From Paenibacillus camerounensis (lineage in GTDB: Bacteria > Bacillota > Bacilli > Paenibacillales > Paenibacillaceae), in the NCBI RefSeq assembly GCF_000723885.1, contig NZ_CCDG010000055.1:1-64000 (forward strand): a stretch of 64,000 bases of DNA, given 5' to 3'. The notes under the pieces are model-generated. The model did no database searches. It was given only the letters and a program-made list of their open reading frames with translations, and was not told the origin of the DNA. How positions within the stretch are numbered: the stretch's first letter is position 1; the number at the start of each line of letters is the position of its first letter. Shown piece by piece: positions 45,167-54,147 of this stretch. The position numbers were made by a program, and so were the translations under genes.

Positions 45167-46848
45167 CTCCCGGCCCGAATCTGCAACCCGTCGTGACCAA
45201 TCAATCGATGGTGCTGTTTAGCTCAGCGGCGGGCATTGACGGGATCACCTTTTCCAATACCGTCAACACCCAGGTTGTAGGTCCTGTTCTCTCCCTGTCC
45301 AAAAGCGCAGATAAAACCAGTGTTTCCCTCGGGGAAACACTGGTTTATACCATTACGGCAACCAACAGCGGTAACCTCCCCGCGCTGGTTACAGTCCTTG
45401 ACGCGCTTCCCCAGGGAGTGTCTTTTATTGCCAATAGTGTGCTAAGAGACGGGGTACCCTTACCCGGTGTGTCTCCAGAGGGCGGCATCCCGCTTGATGC
45501 GGTTGCACCGCAGAGCCATACCACAATCGCCTTCCAGGCTATTGTAGTTTCACTTCCGCCGTCACTTGAGCTGCAGAATGCGGCCACCGGCGAATACTCA
45601 TTCTCTACAACAGGCGGCAGAATAATCAGGGGCGAAATCCGCTCCAATACGGTTAGTGTATCTCTGCTTGCCTATCAGCTCGCTCTGCTGCTTACTGCAA
45701 GTACTCCGACTACATTCATCGGTGATGTCATTACCTATTCACTACTGCTGAGAAATGAAGGCACACGGCCGCTAGCAGGTATCTCTGCTATTGTTCCTGT
45801 ACCGGAGGGAGCCGTGTTTATCCCCGGAAGTGTAATAGCAGGAGGAGTATACTCCCCGGAAGCGGACCCCGCTGCCGGTATCCCGCTGGGAACACTGGAA
45901 GCCGGAGCAGCTGAAGAAATCTCCTATCGGGTTCGCGTGAATGCTGTTCCCGCTGATTCCGTACTCGTTACCCGCGCCGCGCTCTCCTATATTGTCGGTG
46001 ATGATACTGAACGGGCCGAAAGTAATGCAGTAACGGTTACCATCGTGCAGGCTGGCATCAATGTGAGCTTAAAGGTAGACCGTAACAATGCATCTCCGGG
46101 CGATAACCTGCGCTATGAATTTACAGTCCGGAACAGCGGCAATCTGGCTGTGGAGGCTGTACTTACCGATGCCATACCTGCCGGTACACTGTTTATTTGG
46201 GACAGCATTCAGGTGAACGGAATGCCTCGTCCGGGTGCCCGGCCCGGGGACGGCATTCCGCTGGGCACCTTAAGACCCGGGGCATCTGCAGCAGTAGCGT
46301 TTCTTGTCTCCATACCGGCGGCTACCGATATCCGTGAACTGCCGGCAATCCGGAACCAGGGGAATGCCATGTACACCTACTCTCTTCCCGACAGCCGTAA
46401 TGTCAGGCAGAATTCCCGGTCCAATATGGTCACAACACTGCTCTATGCTCCGGTCATTACCATTCAGATGACCGGCGAACCGCCGGTTGTCGAGCACGGA
46501 AGTATTGCCGAGTTCAATATCCATGTAACCAACAGCGGCAATTATCCTGCCGATGTCACTGTAATCCGGATTGTGCCTCAAGGCACGGTTATTGATCCGG
46601 ATATTGTAACGGTCAGCGCATTGACGATGCCGGGAACCTCTTATAGCGGTACAGTGCCGCTCGGGATTCTGGAGCCCGGTCAGACGGTTCATCTGACCTA
46701 CATGGTCAAAATCAATATTGATTATATGGGGAATACCCTTCAGGGCAATTCGACGGCTCTTTACGTATATACCATCGAGGACCGCCGCTATTCAGGTGAA
46801 GCCAGATCCAACAGCTACCGCCTGATTATTGAAGAGATCAGCGAATAA
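45163..46848 (+). CDS. DUF11-repeat protein, C-terminal continuation of the split gene
   Basis: 561 residues. ATG 45163 overlaps the stop of the giant gene as ATGA. Its first ~45 residues (NLQPVVTNQSMVLFSSAAG... TFSNTVNTQVV) are the second half of a B-type module whose first half ends the upstream protein. They are followed by four more modules, the first an A type as the alternation predicts. Only a weak AGGT lies upstream of the ATG. The whole therefore reads as one ancestral ORF broken by a shift to the -1 frame. Expression could be by coupled re-initiation, by frameshifting, or not at all; a sequencing error is also possible. No anchor motif follows the last module. Confidence 0.85.
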   Translation: MTPGPNLQPVVTNQSMVLFSSAAGIDGITFSNTVNTQVVGPVLSLSKSADKTSVSLGETLVYTITATNSGNLPALVTVLDALPQGVSFIANSVLRDGVPLPGVSPEGGIPLDAVAPQSHTTIAFQAIVVSLPPSLELQNAATGEYSFSTTGGRIIRGEIRSNTVSVSLLAYQLALLLTASTPTTFIGDVITYSLLLRNEGTRPLAGISAIVPVPEGAVFIPGSVIAGGVYSPEADPAAGIPLGTLEAGAAEEISYRVRVNAVPADSVLVTRAALSYIVGDDTERAESNAVTVTIVQAGINVSLKVDRNNASPGDNLRYEFTVRNSGNLAVEAVLTDAIPAGTLFIWDSIQVNGMPRPGARPGDGIPLGTLRPGASAAVAFLVSIPAATDIRELPAIRNQGNAMYTYSLPDSRNVRQNSRSNMVTTLLYAPVITIQMTGEPPVVEHGSIAEFNIHVTNSGNYPADVTVIRIVPQGTVIDPDIVTVSALTMPGTSYSGTVPLGILEPGQTVHLTYMVKINIDYMGNTLQGNSTALYVYTIEDRRYSGEARSNSYRLIIEEISE

Positions 46849-46957
46849 AGACAGTTCACATATCCCCCATCCCCATGAATATACTTTAGTTACAACCCTT
46901 TCAGCGGGACTAAGGCTTGTGCATCGACTGATTTATATTTCATGGGAGGTGGTCATC

Positions 46958-48118
46958 CTGCCGCAATCACCGGAGCCATATACGTTCGTTGTCTCGAAAG
47001 AAGACTGGTCCCTGCACCGTAAAGGCCATCAGGATCAGGAGCGTCACCAGCAGAAGGTCAGGGAAGCCATTAAGGATAATCTGCCCGACCTGGTTACCGA
47101 AGAGAACATTATCATGTCTGACGGCAAGCAGATTGTTAAGGTGCCTATCCGCAGTCTGGATGAATACCGGATTATCTATAACTTCCGCAAGCAGAAGCAT
47201 GTCGGCCAGGGGGACGGAGACAGCCAGGTGGGCGATGTGCTCGGCCGTGACTCCCAGTCTGCCCAGCCGGGAAAAGGTGATAAGGCCGGTGATCAGCCGG
47301 GCCAGGATACTGTGGAAGCGGAGGTTAATCTGGAGGATCTGGAGGATATTCTGTTTCAGGACCTGGAACTGCCGCATCTGGCCCCCAAGGACAAGGAAGA
47401 GATTGAGGTCAAGTCGATTGTATTTAACGATATCCGTAAAAAGGGCATGATGTCGAATATCGACAAGAAGCGCACCCTGCTGGAGAATCTGCGGCGTAAT
47501 GCCAGCAGCGGCCGGCCGGGCATCCATAGCATCAGCCCCGATGACCTGCGTTACAAAACCTGGGATGATATTACGGTTCCTCATTCCAACGCCGTTATTA
47601 TTGCAATGATGGATACGTCGGGCTCCATGGGTACCTTTGAGAAGTACTGCGCGCGCAGCTTCTTCTTCTGGATGACCCGCTTCCTGCGCCGCCAGTACGA
47701 GAAGGTCGATATCGTCTTTCTGGCCCATCATACCGAAGCCAAGGAAGTCAGCGAGCATGATTTCTTCACCCGGGGCGAGAGCGGCGGCACGATCTGTTCA
47801 TCAGCCTACCAGAAGGCGATTGAGATTATCGACAGCCGTTACCCTCCGGCAAAATATAATATCTACCCCTTCCACTTCTCGGACGGTGATAACCTGACCT
47901 CTGATAATGAGCGCTGTGTCAAGCTGATCGGCGAACTGCTGAAGCGCAGCAACATGTTCGGCTACGGTGAGGTGAACCAGTACAACCGCAGCAGCACGCT
48001 GATGTCCGCCTACCGCCATCTCAAGCAGGAGCAGTTCATGCACTATGTCATCAAGGATAAAAAGGAAGTGTATCAGGCCCTCAAGACTTTTTTCCGCAAA
48101 AGAGAGGCGATCAAATAA
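46958..48118 (+). CDS. yhbH: Sporulation protein YhbH (DUF444)
   Basis: About 386 residues. The DUF444 core is unmistakable: DWSLHRKGHQDQERHQQKV, NLPDLVTEENI, KHVGQGDGDSQVGDVLGRD, a VWA-like MIDAS segment MDTSGSMG and RGESGGTICSSAY. In Bacillus yhbH is needed for normal sporulation and neighbours PrkA-type kinase genes; none is present here. The only strong ribosome binding site, GGGAGG at 46944-46949, sits 8 nt before CTG 46958, which I use as the start. An in-frame GTG at 46949 overlaps the site itself. A terminator follows. Confidence 0.92.
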   Translation: MPQSPEPYTFVVSKEDWSLHRKGHQDQERHQQKVREAIKDNLPDLVTEENIIMSDGKQIVKVPIRSLDEYRIIYNFRKQKHVGQGDGDSQVGDVLGRDSQSAQPGKGDKAGDQPGQDTVEAEVNLEDLEDILFQDLELPHLAPKDKEEIEVKSIVFNDIRKKGMMSNIDKKRTLLENLRRNASSGRPGIHSISPDDLRYKTWDDITVPHSNAVIIAMMDTSGSMGTFEKYCARSFFFWMTRFLRRQYEKVDIVFLAHHTEAKEVSEHDFFTRGESGGTICSSAYQKAIEIIDSRYPPAKYNIYPFHFSDGDNLTSDNERCVKLIGELLKRSNMFGYGEVNQYNRSSTLMSAYRHLKQEQFMHYVIKDKKEVYQALKTFFRKREAIK

Positions 48119-48141
48119 CATTACAGCCGATTGCCGCGTGA

Positions 48142-48185
48142 GCAGAAAGCCCTGTCCCGACTAACCGGGACAGGGCTTTCTGTTT
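48142..48185 (+). terminator. Rho-independent terminator of yhbH
   Basis: GAAAGCCCTGTCCCG pairs with CGGGACAGGGCTTTC around six bases; TGTTT follows. Confidence 0.85.
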
Positions 48186-48271
48186 ACCTCTGCTACTTTA
48201 TGACCCTCCATATATTCAACACATTTCTTCTAAAGTTAATCATGGTCATTTTCCCCCTATACATTTGCCTG

Positions 48272-48300
48272 TTGACATCTATATCGGCAGGCGATATAGT
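48272..48300 (+). promoter_or_regulatory. Sigma-A promoter of the padR operon
   Basis: -35 TTGACA (48272-48277), exactly 17 nt spacer, -10 TATAGT (48295-48300). It reads into the PadR gene about 60 nt downstream. Confidence 0.8.
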
Positions 48301-48320
48301 TTATGTATCGGTAGACGATA
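48280..48320 (+). promoter_or_regulatory. Two inverted repeats, likely PadR operators
   Basis: TATATCG-GCAGG-CGATATA (48280-48298) fills the -35/-10 spacer. TATCG-GTAGA-CGATA (48306-48320) lies just downstream, with centres 24 bp apart. The shared half-site TATCG and the position predict autorepression by the PadR protein encoded next. Confidence 0.65.
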
Positions 48321-48358
48321 TAGCGATACACGGTATAGCAGGAAAGAGGTGATCCGGA

Positions 48359-48688
48359 GTGGCAGACACTAAAGATTTTGGCGCTTTAACAGAAGGCGTG
48401 TACTATATTCTTTTATCTTTGCTCACCCCGATGCACGGCTACGGCATTATGCAGAACGTGAAGCTGCTGAGCAATGAGCGGGTCGAGCTGGGCGCTGGCA
48501 CATTATACGGCGCACTGAGCACACTGGCCGAGCGGGGCTGGATCGAGCTGCTGCAGGGGGATCAGGATTCCCGCAAGAAGGAGTACAGGATTACAGCTGA
48601 CGGCCGGAGTGCTGTCCGGAACGAAATGGCAAGACTTGACGAGCTGCTGGCGAACGGTAAAAAGCTGATAATAGGCGAACCGGAATGA
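48359..48688 (+). CDS. PadR family transcriptional regulator
   Basis: 109 residues from GTG 48359 (AGAGGTGATCC upstream). A winged-helix PadR domain: GVYYILLSLLTPMHGYGIMQNV, LGAGTLYGALSTLAERGWIEL and RRKEYRIT-type KKEYRITADGRSAV. The protein is of the short PadR-s2 kind with a small C-terminal dimerisation helix. It overlaps the DUF2812 gene by 4 bases (ATGA); such pairs are common, and the regulator usually controls its own operon. Confidence 0.93.
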   Translation: MADTKDFGALTEGVYYILLSLLTPMHGYGIMQNVKLLSNERVELGAGTLYGALSTLAERGWIELLQGDQDSRKKEYRITADGRSAVRNEMARLDELLANGKKLIIGEPE

Positions 48689-49266
48689 GTCTCGTACAAC
48701 GCAAATTTTTCAGTGATTTTGAGAAGGAAGAGGAATGGCTGAATGAGATGGCTGCCAAAGGGCTCGCACTTAGCGAATACTCATGGGCAAGGTACGTATT
48801 TGAGGAAAGCGGCAAGAGAGAGTATATCTACCGCATTGAGCTGCTGAAGGAAGATCCGAAAGGACCGGAGGCTGCCGGATATCTGCAGTTTATGAAAGAG
48901 ACAGGGGCTGAGCTTGTGCCTACCGGCAAATGGTTATGGGGCTTGCTTAAGTACAATAACCTGCGCTGGGTGATCTTCAGAAGAAAAGCATCAGAGGGTG
49001 CATTTACAATCTACTCCGATATTGATTCCAAGATCAGGCATTATAAAAGAGTTAACAGCCTGTGGATGTCCCTGGCAATGATGGAGCTGATCATCGGCCT
49101 ACTTAATATCTCCTTAATGTTCGTGAATAACCCCACTGCCCTCAACATGATTAATCTTGTCATGGGATTGCTCCTTATCATTCTGAGTCTTTTCTTTATA
49201 TCAATCAGCAGGCCAATCCGTCAAAAGATTACCAAGCTGCAAAATGATAAGCTGATCCGCGAATGA
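48685..49266 (+). CDS. DUF2812 family membrane protein
   Basis: 193 residues. A cytoplasmic DUF2812 domain (FFSDFEKEEEWLNEMAAKGLAL...FEESGKREYIYRIEL) is followed by two membrane helices near residues 130-150 and 155-176. It is translated from the ATGA overlap with padR. The family's function is unknown, but it is recurrently paired with PadR regulators. Confidence 0.87.
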   Translation: MSLVQRKFFSDFEKEEEWLNEMAAKGLALSEYSWARYVFEESGKREYIYRIELLKEDPKGPEAAGYLQFMKETGAELVPTGKWLWGLLKYNNLRWVIFRRKASEGAFTIYSDIDSKIRHYKRVNSLWMSLAMMELIIGLLNISLMFVNNPTALNMINLVMGLLLIILSLFFISISRPIRQKITKLQNDKLIRE

Positions 49267-49303
49267 TCCTTTATCCAGGTATAACCCGCTTCTGTAAAAA
49301 ATA

Positions 49304-49339
49304 GGCCGGAAGCAGACACTCTCTGCACCGGCCCTTTTT
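49304..49339. terminator. Bidirectional terminator between DUF2812 and GH4 genes
   Basis: GGCCGG (49304-49309) pairs with CCGGCC (49328-49333), with an inner GCAGA/TCTGC. It is followed by C and TTTTT on the plus strand and by TATTTTTT on the minus strand. Confidence 0.88.
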
Positions 49340-49343
49340 CCAT

Positions 49344-50849
49344 TCACTGCACCTTCTCACGGTCCTTGCCCTTGTCGGATTCACCGGCATTTTTGTTGGC
49401 TGCGTCGCGGTCCTGCTGCATTTCCTCAACGCTCTTCACCTTCAGGCGGGCAGCTCCCTCATTATCTGTACGGGTAGGAATAAGATTCCCTGAAGCCAGA
49501 CGCTCCTTTGCTGCGGCAATCGCCGTCTTGTACTGCGGCAGCCACGGCTCCCCGGCAACGAGCATCTCATCGACCATCTGCCAGATTTCCTTCGGATTGC
49601 AGACCGCACCGACCAGCGGGTCCATCATGAACGCCTGACGCAGCAGCTGGTCATCCCCGTGCACCGCTGCCTCCACTGCCAGACGCTGCACCGAAATGCT
49701 GACATTGCAGACTGCAGCCGGACCAAGCGGCAACTCGCCGACCAGCGGCATCGAGATCCCGTTGTGATCTACATATCCCGGTGCTTCGATAATAGCATCA
49801 GCAGGCAGGTTGGCGATTACGCCGTTGTTCACGACATTAAAGTGCCCACGATAGACCCGGCCTGTCTCAAGCCCTTCAATGATATAGGAGCCATGCTCCT
49901 CCCCGCGGTTCTCCGGTGTATACTCCAGCGCCGGGTCCTTCATCCAGTTGGGAAAATCCGTCTCGAACCAGTTACGCCCCTCTGTGCACACCCGCAGATA
50001 ACCTCCGGTTTCACCGTTAATCCAGCTGCCCAGATCAATCCAGTCCATAATTTCACCGCTGCGTTTACGGTACCACGGCACATACTCACTCAAATGGCCG
50101 TTGGATTCCGTGCTGTAGTAGCCGAACCGGCGTAGCATGTCAATCCGCACCTTCTCTGTCCGGCTGAACTCCGGATGACGCTCGAACGCTTCCAGCAGGC
50201 CGGCTGTCAGATCCTTGCCCTTATGCTTCGCCGAGATATACCAGGTCTGGTGATTGATGCCGGCACAGATAATGTCCACCTCTGCCTTCTCCAGCCCGTA
50301 GACCTCTGCAATCTGATGGTGTCCGTGCTGCACACCGTGGCACAAGCCGATTGTCCGGACCCCGCCGTATTTATTGCAGGCCCAGGTCAGCATCGCCATC
50401 GGGTTGGAGTAGTTGAGCAGCAGTACATCCGGTGAGGCCACCTCACGGATATCACGGCAGATTTCCAGCATTTCGGCAATTCCCCGCTGCCCGTACATAA
50501 TGCCCCCGGCACACAGCGTATCGCCCACACATTGATCCACCCCGTATTTCAGCGGAATATCCACATCTGTCGCAAAAGCCTCCAGTCCGCCCATACGAAT
50601 TGTGCAAAATACGTACTTGGCATCCTGCAGCGCTTCTCTGCGGTCAGTTGTAGGCTTGATCTGTATCGACAGTCCGTTCTCCGCAATATCGCGCTGGCAC
50701 AGCTCAGTGACCATCTGCAGATTGTGGCTGTTAATATCCATGAAAGAAACTTCAATATTGCGGAATTCCGCTACAGTCAGCAGGTCACGCAGCAGTCCGC
50801 GGGTAAATCCGATACTGCCCGCCCCGATAAAGGTTACTTTAAAAGACAT
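49344..50849 (-). CDS. Glycoside hydrolase family 4 enzyme
   Basis: 501 residues from ATG 50849, 9 nt after GGAGG. GH4 enzymes use NAD+ and Mn2+. Visible are the dinucleotide motif FIGAGSIGFTRG at the N-terminus, NYSNPMAM, and the metal-ligand motif Cys170-His-Gly-Val (GLCHGVQHG), then GINHQTWY. Older annotation would call it alpha-galactosidase or alpha-glucosidase (MelA-like), but CHGV is not the CHSV usually given for alpha-galactosidases, so the sugar specificity is open and could be a uronide. It lies about 110 nt downstream of an AraC regulator on the same strand. The last ~30 residues are highly charged (DRDAANKNAGESDKGKDREK). Confidence 0.88.
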   Translation of the reverse strand: MSFKVTFIGAGSIGFTRGLLRDLLTVAEFRNIEVSFMDINSHNLQMVTELCQRDIAENGLSIQIKPTTDRREALQDAKYVFCTIRMGGLEAFATDVDIPLKYGVDQCVGDTLCAGGIMYGQRGIAEMLEICRDIREVASPDVLLLNYSNPMAMLTWACNKYGGVRTIGLCHGVQHGHHQIAEVYGLEKAEVDIICAGINHQTWYISAKHKGKDLTAGLLEAFERHPEFSRTEKVRIDMLRRFGYYSTESNGHLSEYVPWYRKRSGEIMDWIDLGSWINGETGGYLRVCTEGRNWFETDFPNWMKDPALEYTPENRGEEHGSYIIEGLETGRVYRGHFNVVNNGVIANLPADAIIEAPGYVDHNGISMPLVGELPLGPAAVCNVSISVQRLAVEAAVHGDDQLLRQAFMMDPLVGAVCNPKEIWQMVDEMLVAGEPWLPQYKTAIAAAKERLASGNLIPTRTDNEGAARLKVKSVEEMQQDRDAANKNAGESDKGKDREKVQ

Positions 50850-50957
50850 CGTTATCATCCTCCGTTATAGGCTCTTCTACCTGTCCATTGTAGCAAGATA
50901 TCACACGGAAGCGTAACCAAAATCATGACCCGTTTCGTCCCACACTGTCAACAATCC

Positions 50958-51884
50958 TCACCTTTCATCGGATATCAGGCTGTTGTCGCTCCAGGAATAA
51001 CGTTCGATTGCATTACGATATTCAACCGGAGTGACACCGGCATACTTTTTGAACAACAGATGAAAATACTGTCTGCTGCTGATTCCCACATAATCCGCAA
51101 TTTCTGCCACCGGAATCTCGCTTTGTGCGAGCAGCATCTTAGCCTTCTCCATCCGCAGCAGGTTCAGATAATCCGTCAGTGTTCTGCCAGTCTGCGCTTT
51201 GAAAATACGGTGTAAGTACCCGGGATGCACATTTACGGCTGCTGCAACCTCGCTGGCTTGAAGGCTGCGGTCATAATTCTGGTGCAGAAATTCGACAGCC
51301 CGCCGCACGTAGAGCTGGGAGGGCTGCTGGCTGGCAACCAGCCGCTCCCGGCGGAGCCTGGAAAGCCGGAGCAGGAGCTCGGCAAAAAGCAGCTGAACCA
51401 GACTGCCTCCTTCTTTTCCATGCTGGTCAAGCTCAAGCACCAGTGCTTTCAGCACATGAAAAACCTCCTCCGGATCAGAGAGCACCAGACTGATGAAGGG
51501 CTTTTGCAGAAAATCAGCCAGGTCCCCCTCTTCGCGGGCCAGACTGCTGAGTGACGGCACGACTCCCTTATGCTCTGCGAAGCCGAATTCTACGTTCAGC
51601 ATCCGGCAGGCCGTGTCCGGTTCAACGATCAGCCGGTGCGGAACATTAGCATCAAGGATAATTAGCTCGCTGCGCTTAAGTCTGAACCGCTCCTCCCCGC
51701 CAGTCCCGCTGCGCACTTCAACGGTGCAGCTCCCGGAGATAACATACATAATTTCCGTTGAGTTGTGCTGATGGTACGGCATCGTATAATGCTCCCACTG
51801 CTTATAATAGTAGGCAAAAAAATGCGGGCTATATTCTTTTTCAAGCAGAGACTGCTGAAACAGGCTTCCGCTCAGCTCACTCAT
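50958..51884 (-). CDS. AraC family transcriptional regulator
   Basis: 308 residues from ATG 51884, 8 nt after GGGAG. An N-terminal cupin sensor domain (YTMPYHQHNSTEIMYVISG) precedes a C-terminal double helix-turn-helix (LQASEVAAAVNVHPGYLHRIFK and VAEIADYVGISSRQYFHLLFKKYAG, given as two helices each). It is likely the activator of the downstream GH4 gene. A partly palindromic TGTAC-TTT-GTACA lies about 60 nt upstream of its start. Confidence 0.92.
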   Translation of the reverse strand: MSELSGSLFQQSLLEKEYSPHFFAYYYKQWEHYTMPYHQHNSTEIMYVISGSCTVEVRSGTGGEERFRLKRSELIILDANVPHRLIVEPDTACRMLNVEFGFAEHKGVVPSLSSLAREEGDLADFLQKPFISLVLSDPEEVFHVLKALVLELDQHGKEGGSLVQLLFAELLLRLSRLRRERLVASQQPSQLYVRRAVEFLHQNYDRSLQASEVAAAVNVHPGYLHRIFKAQTGRTLTDYLNLLRMEKAKMLLAQSEIPVAEIADYVGISSRQYFHLLFKKYAGVTPVEYRNAIERYSWSDNSLISDER

Positions 51885-51977
51885 GCGGTCCACTCCCTTT
51901 CCTTCTGTACCGGTAAATGCCTTCATACCGCTAAACTAAGCTGTACTTTGTACAATACAATAATCCTTGACCGGCAA

Positions 51978-52020
51978 ACAAGCCTCAGTATCCATAACAG
52001 CTACGGAGACAGAGGCTTGT
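51978..52020 (-). terminator. Stem-loop downstream of the chemoreceptor region
   Basis: ACAAGCCTC pairs with GAGGCTTGT around about 25 bases. It lies between the chemoreceptor stop (52068) and the AraC gene, and TTT follows on the minus strand. Confidence 0.5.
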
Positions 52021-52067
52021 GTATCAGCTATAAATTTTATCTGGAGCGGATCTCTACAATAATATAG

Positions 52068-54122
52068 TCAGCCTTCAAAAGAAACCAGCGACTGCTTCAG
52101 ATTCTCAGCCAGCTCCTCCAGCTTCGCTGAAAGGGCGACAAGCTCTTCGCTGACAATGAATTGCTGTGACGACATCGACGCTACCTCCTGGGTCGAGGCG
52201 CTGGTCTGCTGCACAACAGAGGTGACGCTTGCCATAGACTCGCTTAACTGTTGCTGGAAGCTGTCCAGTTCAGCAACAGATGCAGAAGATTGGCTGATTA
52301 GCCCGAGCAAGGCTTCCATCTCGCTGCGCACGCTCTCAAATATAATAGAAGATTCCCGCACAGATGTAATCTGCTCCCGGAACAGCGGGTCCGCCTCGCT
52401 TACAACTTTAACTGTGTTCTCTATATGCCGGCTGATCTCTTCCGTTATGCTGGAGACAGACTGGATGGATTGGCTGGACTGGTTAGCCAGAGCCCTGATC
52501 TCATCGGCAATGACAATAAAGCCTTTCCCGGCTGCACCTGCACGGACTGCTTCAATAGAAGCGTTCAGTGCGAGGATATTCGTCTGCTTGTTTACAGCAA
52601 TCATCGGACTCAGGATACTGCGGATCAGATGAGTGCTCTCCTGCAGCATGGCTGAATTCTCCTGAATCAGATTCATCATCTGCACGGTTGACTCGCTCTG
52701 TGCCACCAGTTTTTGCATGAGCCCGGCACCCTGATCACTTACGTCAAGCACCCGCTCCGCCGAGCTGTCCATAATGGCATTGATCCCGGCTACCTCTTGC
52801 ATTTTCCCGCCCATCCGTTCCACATTCCTGTTGCCTGCTTCCGCTTCAGCCGCCAGACTGGCTGTCCCTTGTGCGATCTCACCCGTTGCCTCGGCAACCT
52901 CTCTTGCATGACTAGCCGTTGCCCCGGAAGCCTTGACCAGCTGCTCTGAGGTCGCCAGTACCTCAGCTGCCGACCTGCTGCTCTGCCCGGCCAGCAGTGA
53001 AATCTGCTCCATCATCCTATTGAAGCTGTGGCCCAGCCGCCCGATCTCATCCTCACCCTTGAAATTTGTCCGGACCTGCAGATTGCCCTGTTCCCCCTCT
53101 TCCATCAGGCGGGCCAGCTTGCCCAGCGGACGTCCGATCAGGCGGACAAGAATATAACCGATCAGGAGCGCAATCAGAGCTGCCGCCAGCACCACTGCAA
53201 AGGTAATATAGAGCAGCTTATCAGCGGATCTGGTAAAATCACTGACCGGAGCATAGCCGATAAGGGTCCAGTCAGCTGTAGCCAGCCGCTGATAGACCAC
53301 CAGCTGGGATTGGCCCGATTCATCACTGGCTGTAAAGGATTGCTCCTGCCCCCCTGCCGGCTGTACCGCAGCCTTTATGTATGAGTCCTGCCCAAGCAGG
53401 GCATTATCTGCTCCGTACACAATCTGGCCTGCCGGGTTCAGGATACGAATCTCTCCGGCTTGTCCGATATGAAGGTTAGACAATACATCTGTCACGGAGC
53501 TGCCCTTGATTTCAATCAGCATATAGTATTCTGCAGCGGGATTCTGAATATTGCGCAGCAGCCGTCCCATCGTCATGGAGGATTCACTGTACATTTCAAA
53601 GAACCCCTTGGCCAGCACCGGGAACCAGACCGGCTGGCCCTTACCCTCGTCGATCCTCTTCATTCTGGCCTGAATCTCCTCATCGCTGCGGACAGCACTG
53701 ACTCCGGCTGATTTATAAGACTGCGCATCTACCAGACTTCGGGATACGAGGCGGATGGCGATCAGGCGGTCGTCTGACCCCTTTACCGAATCAAGCTTAC
53801 GACGGATGCGGTCCTCTGCTGCTACCTTGGCTACTGTTCCGGCTCCCGGATTGTTCACCAGCTCCATATCCGCTTTCAGTGTAGAATCGACTGCGAACTG
53901 TCTTGATAGCGCTTCATATTCTGCAAACAGGAAATCCAGCTTGTCAGCAGCCTGGACAATCGACTGCGAGGAGGCAGCTGCTACTTCATCCGTTATAATG
54001 CCCTTGGCAGCATAATAAGAGGTCAGCCCCAGGACTGAGGACAGCAAAACTATAGTACAGAAGAGAATAACAAACAATTTGACGCCTACTGATTTGAACT
54101 GAATCTTTCGCGGCTGTTTCAT
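52068..54122 (-). CDS. Methyl-accepting chemotaxis protein
   Basis: 684 residues, ATG after GAGGAGAAGG. First membrane helix at ~13-35, an extracellular dCache-like sensor at ~36-295 (including PAAEYYMLIEIKGSSV), second helix ~300-325, HAMP domain (GRPLGKLARLMEEGEQGNL...DEIGRLGHSFNRM) and a cytoplasmic signalling domain. The hairpin tip reads EAVRAGAAGKGFIVIADEIRALANQSS, matching the usual EAARAGE-GKGF-VVAxEIR pattern. It probably senses a small molecule; the adjacent sugar importer suggests a sugar or binding protein, which is only context. It lies just past the importer operon's terminator. Confidence 0.93.
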   Translation of the reverse strand: MKQPRKIQFKSVGVKLFVILFCTIVLLSSVLGLTSYYAAKGIITDEVAAASSQSIVQAADKLDFLFAEYEALSRQFAVDSTLKADMELVNNPGAGTVAKVAAEDRIRRKLDSVKGSDDRLIAIRLVSRSLVDAQSYKSAGVSAVRSDEEIQARMKRIDEGKGQPVWFPVLAKGFFEMYSESSMTMGRLLRNIQNPAAEYYMLIEIKGSSVTDVLSNLHIGQAGEIRILNPAGQIVYGADNALLGQDSYIKAAVQPAGGQEQSFTASDESGQSQLVVYQRLATADWTLIGYAPVSDFTRSADKLLYITFAVVLAAALIALLIGYILVRLIGRPLGKLARLMEEGEQGNLQVRTNFKGEDEIGRLGHSFNRMMEQISLLAGQSSRSAAEVLATSEQLVKASGATASHAREVAEATGEIAQGTASLAAEAEAGNRNVERMGGKMQEVAGINAIMDSSAERVLDVSDQGAGLMQKLVAQSESTVQMMNLIQENSAMLQESTHLIRSILSPMIAVNKQTNILALNASIEAVRAGAAGKGFIVIADEIRALANQSSQSIQSVSSITEEISRHIENTVKVVSEADPLFREQITSVRESSIIFESVRSEMEALLGLISQSSASVAELDSFQQQLSESMASVTSVVQQTSASTQEVASMSSQQFIVSEELVALSAKLEELAENLKQSLVSFEG

Positions 54123-54147
54123 TACACCTTCTCCTCATGACAGAAAT

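Noticed and set aside
45150..45180. Programmed -1 frameshift site at the DUF11 junction
   Set aside because: No X-XXY-YYZ slippery heptamer or clear downstream pseudoknot was found; kept only as one possibility under the split-gene finding.
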